From Gracilariopsis chorda (taxonomy: Eukaryota > Rhodophyta > Florideophyceae > Gracilariales > Gracilariaceae): a stretch of DNA of 64,000 nt. Below the pieces are notes generated by a model that was not told the DNA's origin, searched no databases, and saw only the letters and a program-made list of their open reading frames with translations. Below are positions 57,980 to 64,000 of the stretch, one piece after another. Numbering within the stretch: the stretch's first letter is position 1; every line of letters starts with the position of its first letter. Where the stretch lies: the NCBI GenBank assembly GCA_003194525.1, contig NBIV01000065.1, positions 186,001-250,000 on the forward strand, in the 5' to 3' direction. Position numbers and translations under genes: made by a program.

Positions 57980-60157
57980 TCAGTTAGTTTTCTGCCTTCG
58001 GTGGTGGGTTGGTTTCCTCGACAACGAGTGCTTCATCCCGTTGACGGGGGCTTCTATCCGCATAAGCGGGGTTGCGACGGATGGTTGCGTGATCTCCCGA
58101 ATCGGGGTGTATGAATCTTGCCGCGCACGCGGGGTCTGTGGTAGGGCGTGAGAAAAGTCCGTTTTAGCACGGAGGTAGGAAGCCGTCGGGACGGGACGTT
58201 TCTCCTCTGGAGTGAGGGCCTCATAATTTACCACTACCTTGGCCATATCCTTCAGTGAACAAATACACTGAGGTGAGGTATGGCCATGGGTATAGCACAG
58301 GTGGCATATGAGAGCCAACACCGCGACACGCGGATTATTATTCCGAGTATCGGAGAAGCGAACCGCAGGGCGGGTGTCAGTCCATCCAGGCCGTTGATAA
58401 CGGGATTGACCGTTTGAAAACGGGAGTCGTTGGGGTTGAACCCGACTGTTACCACCGTATAGAACGGGATCTTCTGTTCCCGTATCATGGGTCATCTCCG
58501 TCGTTGACGGCAAATCACTGGTGGTTATCGACACACCATTCCCCTGCACTAAATGCATGGTATCAAATCCCTGTCCAGGGTTCCCATCCGTGGTGAGCGG
58601 GAGAGAGGAAGATTCGCTTTCCAGCAACAACGCCTTGGCGGAGTTAGACCGATTGTTCGGAGTTCTTGCACGAAGTGCATCCCCTTCCGCTCGGGCGTGT
58701 TGGACCAGCTCGAGGTAGGTGATCCTCCGCTTGTCCTCCCGATACCGGGTAACTAAACTCCGGATTGCCGGGTCAAGACCATCAATGAACATGGTACTGC
58801 GCTCCCCAGCGGGGTATACGTTACCACATCTGTGGAAAGCCTTGTTAAGGCGCACCGAGTAATCGGTCTCGGTCTCTCCAGCACGCTGGCGTGTATCTCG
58901 CAAAGCGAGGATAGCCTGCTGAATAGCGGTGTTGGTGGCGTAGGAGCGCAGAAGATACTGCACAGCCTCCGGCCAGCAAGTAACTCCTCCCTCGGAGGCG
59001 CAAGAAGATCCTCTGACAGAGGTGTATTGGTCCTCCGCCACTCCCCGTAAGAAATACGGTAAAGCCAAATAGGCTTGTCCCTCATTCATACCTAGGATAT
59101 CGGCCTCCGCTACAAAGCGGGATAGGAAATCCAGTAAGAGGACTGGGTCCTCTCCAGTAAAATACTGGTTGCGGAGCGAAAGCTGCATTCGCTTAATGCA
59201 TTCTCGCACCTTTCCCGTACCACGGGGCGTACGCCCAAGTGACGAGTCTTCGAGCCGGTAGTACCGGTATGATAAAAGCTTCCGGTAGTCCGGGTTCGTC
59301 GGTTTCAATTCCCGGAGACCGGGGTGTCTTCTCCCCTTCTGGCGGGTTCGCACCACACCTTCAGTGGCCGATGACCGCCTCGAGCGGGAGGAGTAGCCTC
59401 GCTTTTCGTCCTCCGAGTCGGAGTCCGAGGAGCTCGAGCTAAATGAATGGTTTCGGGATGAGTCCAGCGATGTCGAAGAACCGGAGTCCGAATATTTTCG
59501 GTGGTGTTTCCGTCGATGACGGCGTTTCTTCTTCCCAGCAAGCTGGTCGTTGTGCGATGCCTCGTTTACCGGATCACCCGGGGATGGTTTGTCCATGAGG
59601 ACGAACTGCTCCAGCGTCTCCAGTCGGGCACCAATCCGATCAAATCGGGCTTCAACTCCTTCGATGAAGGCGGCGGGTTGTCCCAAACTCTCCAACACGG
59701 AGTTGACGTCAGACCGTAAAATACGGAGTTCCTCGGCGACCTCCTTTACGGGGGTTGCCGAGACCACCTCTTGGAGGGATTTTAGTTCCCCTACAAGGGT
59801 GTCATGGGCGGTCCACAGAGCGCGGACCTGGGATTCCAGGGAAGTCCCCTGGGGGGTTTTATCGCCCGTTCCACGGGGGCTTGAAGCCGCGACAGCGGGA
59901 GCAGGCCGGGGTGCCTGGGGCACTGCGGCAACAGCCGGAGTCAATGCTGCATTCCCCTGCGGGGGTGATAACGAGGGCAAAAGGAGGTTCCGGGGTTCCC
60001 GGTCGGGGGTATCCTTCCGCGATGAAGCGGCACCAGCACGGCTGGAACTTGTCCGTATAGGGATGCGGGGTACGAACCGAACTTCGGAAGTGTCGGCGTT
60101 GTCGCGGGAGCGACTACGCGTCACAACTGGCTCCGCATCCGAGGGATTTCTCGACAT
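57980..60157 (-). CDS. gag: C2 gag (725 residues)
   Basis: The N-terminal third is disordered (S/R/P-rich), followed by a helical stretch (LRILRSDVNSVLESLGQPAA), a charged K/H/S-rich tract, and a retrotransposon-gag-type domain at about residues 320-480 (VLLLDFLSRFVAEADILGMN; LRDTRQRAGETETDYSVRLN). A zinc knuckle HLCYTHGHTSPQC (CX2CX4HX4C) lies near residue 630. It is expected to form the particle and bind RNA. It is longer than most Ty3/gypsy Gags, mainly because of the disordered N-terminus. Confidence 0.9.
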   Translation of the reverse strand: MSRNPSDAEPVVTRSRSRDNADTSEVRFVPRIPIRTSSSRAGAASSRKDTPDREPRNLLLPSLSPPQGNAALTPAVAAVPQAPRPAPAVAASSPRGTGDKTPQGTSLESQVRALWTAHDTLVGELKSLQEVVSATPVKEVAEELRILRSDVNSVLESLGQPAAFIEGVEARFDRIGARLETLEQFVLMDKPSPGDPVNEASHNDQLAGKKKRRHRRKHHRKYSDSGSSTSLDSSRNHSFSSSSSDSDSEDEKRGYSSRSRRSSATEGVVRTRQKGRRHPGLRELKPTNPDYRKLLSYRYYRLEDSSLGRTPRGTGKVRECIKRMQLSLRNQYFTGEDPVLLLDFLSRFVAEADILGMNEGQAYLALPYFLRGVAEDQYTSVRGSSCASEGGVTCWPEAVQYLLRSYATNTAIQQAILALRDTRQRAGETETDYSVRLNKAFHRCGNVYPAGERSTMFIDGLDPAIRSLVTRYREDKRRITYLELVQHARAEGDALRARTPNNRSNSAKALLLESESSSLPLTTDGNPGQGFDTMHLVQGNGVSITTSDLPSTTEMTHDTGTEDPVLYGGNSRVQPQRLPFSNGQSRYQRPGWTDTRPAVRFSDTRNNNPRVAVLALICHLCYTHGHTSPQCICSLKDMAKVVVNYEALTPEEKRPVPTASYLRAKTDFSHALPQTPRARQDSYTPIREITQPSVATPLMRIEAPVNGMKHSLSRKPTHHRRQKTN

Positions 60158-60242
60158 GAGAAAATAACGTAACGACGGGAACGATCACTGAACTTCCGGT
60201 AAATAAAAACAAACCTCGTAAGAGGGAAAACAAAAACCAATT

Positions 60243-60258
60243 CTAGGTCGGGAGACCA
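60243..60258 (-). other. Primer-binding site of C2
   Basis: On the minus strand, three bases after the 5' LTR, the sequence reads TGGTCTCCCGACCTAG. It begins TGG, complementary to a tRNA CCA end. The plus-strand reading is compatible with a tRNA 3' end (acceptor stem plus part of the T arm); the tRNA was not identified. Confidence 0.65.
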
Positions 60259-60261
60259 CTT

Positions 60262-61088
60262 TGTGGTGCAATGCTCCAAAGGGGAAAAACACCGAAAGAC
60301 GTTCGGGATCTTCCTCTCACGAGGTGAACCCAGTTGGGTAGAGCCCTCCCAGAGGTGTCACCGCGAAGCCCGTTTGTAAGACCAGGGACACCTGTCGCGA
60401 CTCGCGCAGGGAGGTGAAGGCGAAGAATTGGTATCCGCGTGAGCGGGGTGTGATCCTCAGTAGAGGTATGTTTCCACGTAAGTGGGGAAGTGTGAGCGGA
60501 TGCGCACACGAGGGCCGCGGATAGCGGGAGGCGCTACCCTAAAAAGGGGGGAAAGGAAGGGCGAAGAGGAGGAAGAGAGGACGATGCGAGTTGCGAGAGC
60601 GACGAGCAGATACGGCAATGCCAGTGGACAGGACTCCCTATACAGGGCGAAACACCAATATGATTGGAACAATTATACTCCCAGTGATGGGTTTCTTTAG
60701 ATGTGCAAGGGGGTTAGATGTCCCGTGGTTTACGGCGTTTCCCTCCAAGGAGGAGTAGAGTACGCGCGCAAGCGGCAACAAGTAGAGCCAATTCCCCAGG
60801 TTGGGGTCCCTTGTTGGGGAAGATTTACTGGTGCAACGGCAGTGCGCCGTCGCACTAAGTACTAGCTTCCCAGAAATGGGTGTGAAAATAATAAATAATA
60901 TTAACTAAAATACTCCACATTTCGTGGCAAAATCCGCTACTGTGGCCAACCGCCAATTGACCCAAAACCGTGTCCCACGTGTCCATATCCACCATAGTGG
61001 GGCGTAGTTCATATACACACTACACAACCGATAATATCGGGAAAACGATCAAGTACCAAGAATCCCTCCCTGAGGGCGTTGCACTACA
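60262..61088 (-). repeat. 5' LTR of chromovirus C2
   Basis: 827 bp partner of 51324-52150. The right flank CCTTG (61089-61093) repeats the left flank, completing the target duplication. Confidence 0.97.
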
Positions 61089-61093
61089 CCTTG

Positions 61094-62971
61094 CTCAGTT
61101 GCAGATAATTATCTTGAAGCAAAAGCAACGGGTCTACTTAGTTCATTTTCTGTTTGTGATAATACTGCACCAATTCCTGTTTGAGATGCGTCTGCAGTTA
61201 ACTCATACGGTAGTGAGGGATCTGCACATCTTAGAACTGGCGTATGACTTAATGCATGTTTCAGTTGTTCAAACGAATCATTTTCTTTTGAGTTCCATAT
61301 AAAAGGATTCGTTTTCTTAGTTAAGTCTGTGAGGGGTGAAGCAATTTTTGAAAAATCCTTCACAAACATTCTGTAATAATTACAAAATCCTAAGAAGCTT
61401 TGAAGCTCTGTTATACTCGTAGGAATTTCCCAATTCATTATGGCTTCTGTTTTTTGTGGATTGACTTTAATTCCTTCTGTTGTAATAATATGTCCTAAAT
61501 ATTCGATGGATTTGTCCATAAACTTACATTTTGATAATTTGACATATAATTTATGCTTTCTTAGAATCTCAAATACTTGTTTGAGATGTCTGAGATGCTC
61601 TTCTGTGGTTTTACTATATATTAGTATATCATCTAGATATACTAATACGAACTCGTCAAGATGTTTCCTGAATAGAATATTCATGTATGTTTCGAAGCAT
61701 CCGGGAGCTCCAGTAAGACCAAACGGTGTAATTAGATATTCAAACTGACCATATCTAGTTCGGAAGGCTGTTTTCTCTATATCACCTTCTCTCATTCTTA
61801 TTTGATTATATCCAGATCTGAGATCAAGGGCTGAGAATACTTTTGCTCCTCCCACTTGGTCCCAAATTTCATCAATTCTTGGTAATGGTACTTGATTTTT
61901 TTTCGTCTGCTTATTGAGAGCACGATAATCAATACACATTCTTAGTCCTCCATCTTTATTTTTAATAAAAAGAACGGGGCTTCCCCAAGGACTTATACTT
62001 GGTCTTATGAAACCACAAGCTAATAGCTCTGCAAGCTGCTTTTTCATTTCTTGTAGTTCCACCTTTGACAACTTATAAATTGTTCCCATTTTAGGTTTTG
62101 CTCCTTCTTCGAGATCTATCCTCATTTCAATTTCTCTATGAGGAGGTAATGCTCTTGATAGCTTCTCTGGGAAAATATCTTCATAATGTTTTAACAGCTG
62201 TTTTAACTCAATGTTGCTTGTACTCTTAATCAAATTTGATTCACTCTTTGACTTTAACATAAAACTTTGTCTAGACTCTAACTTCACTTTAGGCTCAGAC
62301 TTAAACTTGTCTGGACTTGCATTCACAACAACATGATATATCATGGATTTACTTTTCCTTACAAGCCTCGCGAATTGCTTACTGGTAAGTAGGAATGTCG
62401 GTCGGGATATGGCCTCATACCTACCAGATTCTGCGTCCAGAATAGCTTGCTTACCTTCTAAGTTAATGAGCATGCGATTTGACTTCCAATTTATAAGTGA
62501 ATTTATCTCTGATAACCATGACTTGCCTAGCATTATGTCATACAGTATCAAATCTAGCACATACGGTTTAATGTCAAAGCAAACTTCATTAATTTTTAGA
62601 TTTAGCACAGTTGAACTCCTGTTCATAGAAACTAGAGTTTCATCCCACAATTCTGCTTGTAAGTTTGACTTATAAACTTGCAGATTTAACTTCTCTGCAA
62701 ACTCTTTTGAGATTATAATCTCCTCACAGCCACTGTCTACTAAGACTTTACACTTATGTGGCTTTAAACTTTTTACTTCTCCATTGAAGATTAGTAACTT
62801 ATTTTTTCTCGAGACTTTTCTTTCTTTAACTGGAGCAAATGCGCATATCTTTATATTTTTATTTTCTTTATGGTGGATAGAAATCCTATCCTTACTTCTC
62901 TTTTTGTTCTTTTGACGATTTAGGTAATCTTTATGAGTTGATTTATTGGGCTGCGCTAATATAGAAGGCAT
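61094..62971 (-). pseudogene. pol first part of D: protease, RT, start of RNase H
   Basis: Protease has KVLVDSGCEEIIISKEFA. RT has MCIDYRALNKQTKKNQVPLP, FSALDLRSGYNQIRM and FVLVYLDDILIYS. RNase H begins ELTADASQTGIGAVLSQ and is cut by C2 just after RPVAFASR. This part is a single open frame of about 620 codons up to the C2 junction. The K/N-rich, AT-rich coding contrasts with C2. Confidence 0.92.
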
Positions 62972-62982
62972 TAGCGCTTTCT

Positions 62983-63843
62983 TTAATTTTTTGGCTGGTT
63001 ACCTTCGTAATTTCTCTTATAATGATTTCTTGCTATGCAATCTTTTTTCTTGCATATGAAACAAAATTTATCTTCTAAACATCGTTTCTTTTCTTCTTTT
63101 GATACGAAGGGTATCCTTCTCATATTAAGATTTCCAATTTGCATTGGCGTTGGCCCATTGCTTCCAGAACTACTACTTCCCGAACGATTTCCTCCCCAGG
63201 TATCGTTACGGAATATGTGACCTATTTTATCTGCAATCTTCATTGCTTTTTGAATATCAGTAGGTTCAGACCTTACTACTTCAATTTTGGTTCTTGTGTA
63301 TAGTCCTTGACTCTAATGGAATAATTGTTCTGATATACTCATGGTTGGTATCTGTAATAACCATTTTGTGAATTCTTGGTTATAGGATCGTACAGTACTA
63401 AACTTTCCAATCTGTTTTAACTCACTTAGTTTTTTGCGAGCTGTTAGTTCTCTATTAACAGGCTCAAAGTATTCTAACAGTTTGGATTTAAATGTATCGT
63501 ATGATATTAATTCATCACCATCAATGGTGATTAGTTCCCACCATTGCAGTGCATCAGCGCTCATATAACTTACAGCGTATTTGATTTTTTGTTCATCACT
63601 TGGTGCTTGATGCATGCTAATAAAAATATTTTCTAAGCCCTTTATCCAACTACGTACACCTTTACAGGAAAACTTTTCAGGTTTACCTACTCTTAGTGTA
63701 GATGTAGATTGGTTAGAATTCATTAAACAAATAAAAGCTTGACTCGCATTATGCAATTGTTGTTGTAAATTATTTACTTGTTGTTGGAGTTCTTGTATAG
63801 CTTGTAGATTTTGATTATATGGTAAATTATTTTGATCGGTCAT
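62983..63843 (-). pseudogene. gag of D
   Basis: It starts MTDQNNLPYNQNLQAIQELQ with a Q-rich coiled-coil-like stretch (QQQVNNLQQQLHNASQ), then a Ty3/gypsy gag core (FSCKGVRSWIKGLENIFISM; DTFKSKLLEYFEPVNRELTA). A cysteine knuckle follows near 63070-63030 (CFICKKKDCIARNHY); its spacing CX2CX4CX4H differs from the usual CCHC. It is separated from pol by a short gap. Confidence 0.85.
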
Positions 63844-64000
63844 TTTAGTTCATAGCTATTTTAAGCAACATAATGCAGAAATTTATTCCAACTTAAAGAT
63901 TCTTAGATTAAAAATGCCTAATTACTTGGCTTATAGTATCAGCAGTTTCCTTGGGCGTTTTCGTTACACTTGTAATACGCGAGCCGTCTGGAAACGTTGC
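63844..64000 (-). other. Leader of D (5' LTR beyond window)
   Basis: Untranslated sequence upstream of D gag. No LTR end or primer-binding site could be identified before the window stops. Confidence 0.5.

Larger units (their letters stand above)
51324..61088 (-). mobile_element. Ty3/gypsy chromovirus C2 (young, looks whole or nearly so)
   Basis: Two 827-bp LTRs (51324-52150 and 60262-61088) start TGTGGTGCAATG and end GTTGCACTACA on the plus strand and differ at roughly 14 positions. A perfect CCTTG target duplication flanks the element (51319-51323 and 61089-61093). It sits within the RNase H region of D. Minus-strand order is gag, pol, a disordered linker, then the chromodomain. The low LTR divergence marks it as one of the youngest insertions here. 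The whole element is rich in micro-hairpins (see findings). Confidence 0.97.
48695..64000 (-). mobile_element. Ty3/gypsy chromovirus D, split by C2 (runs off window)
   Basis: Minus-strand order: gag (63843-62983), pol with protease, RT and RNase H (62971-61094), then C2, then the rest of RNase H and integrase (51318-50013), chromodomain (49769-49554), an extra frame (49597-49085), a purine tract and the 3' LTR (48695-49050). The 5' LTR lies beyond 64000. D is AT-rich compared with C2. Apart from the C2 insertion it has only a few breaks. Confidence 0.9.

Noticed and set aside
52300-60000. Reading the regular short palindromes of C2 as a CRISPR array
   Set aside because: The units differ in sequence, there is no constant repeat with unique spacers, and the context is a eukaryotic retrotransposon.

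Overview
The window is eukaryotic nuclear DNA consisting almost entirely of mobile elements. No bacterial-type operon, rRNA, tRNA or CRISPR array is visible. At least ten LTR-retrotransposon copies from two Ty1/copia subfamilies (A, B), a third copia (E) and three Ty3/gypsy families (C, D, F) lie nested or end to end, with one pogo-like DNA transposon (37571-40616). The transposase resembles the DDE_1 type I associate with oomycetes such as Phytophthora. That makes an oomycete or similar protist my best guess for the host, at low confidence, since no clear host gene is recognisable.

Layout. 1-17899 is a patchwork of old copia copies: A2 (+, 5' half), B0 (+, fragment), B1 (+), A1 (-, with both LTRs, 8597-15005) and B2 (+, 3' half). 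17900-29470 is C1, an old minus-strand Ty3/gypsy chromovirus that lies against the end of B2 and carries an extra segment of about 1.8 kb with an antisense open frame. 30110-33200 is a decayed minus-strand copia (E). 33464-36380 holds two solo LTRs of family F. 36504-37240 may be the remnant of a host gene. The pogo-like element follows and carries its own GC-rich minisatellite. 41807-48552 is F1, a young gypsy with both LTRs and a perfect 5-bp target duplication. 48695 to the window end is D, an AT-rich minus-strand chromovirus, split by C2 (51324-61088), a young, nearly whole chromovirus with two 827-bp LTRs and a perfect CCTTG duplication.

Relative ages. LTR pairs differ by about 2% in C2 and F1 (by eye) and by far more in C1 and A1. 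C2 is younger than D. C1 and A1 postdate the B copies they abut.

The most unusual signal is in family C. The C2 sequence, in LTRs, gag, pol and linker alike, is studded with micro-hairpins (4-5 bp stem, 3-4 nt loop, often exactly 5-3-5), often about 19-24 bp apart. At several aligned sites in C1 and C2 the stem sequence differs but pairing is kept, which looks like compensatory change. This is not explained by coding or by known LTR features. Other points: the F1 gag start codon lies inside the 5' LTR; family C has a long disordered region between integrase and chromodomain; D has an extra 3' open frame; and the pogo transposase carries E-D-E in place of the usual acidic triad.
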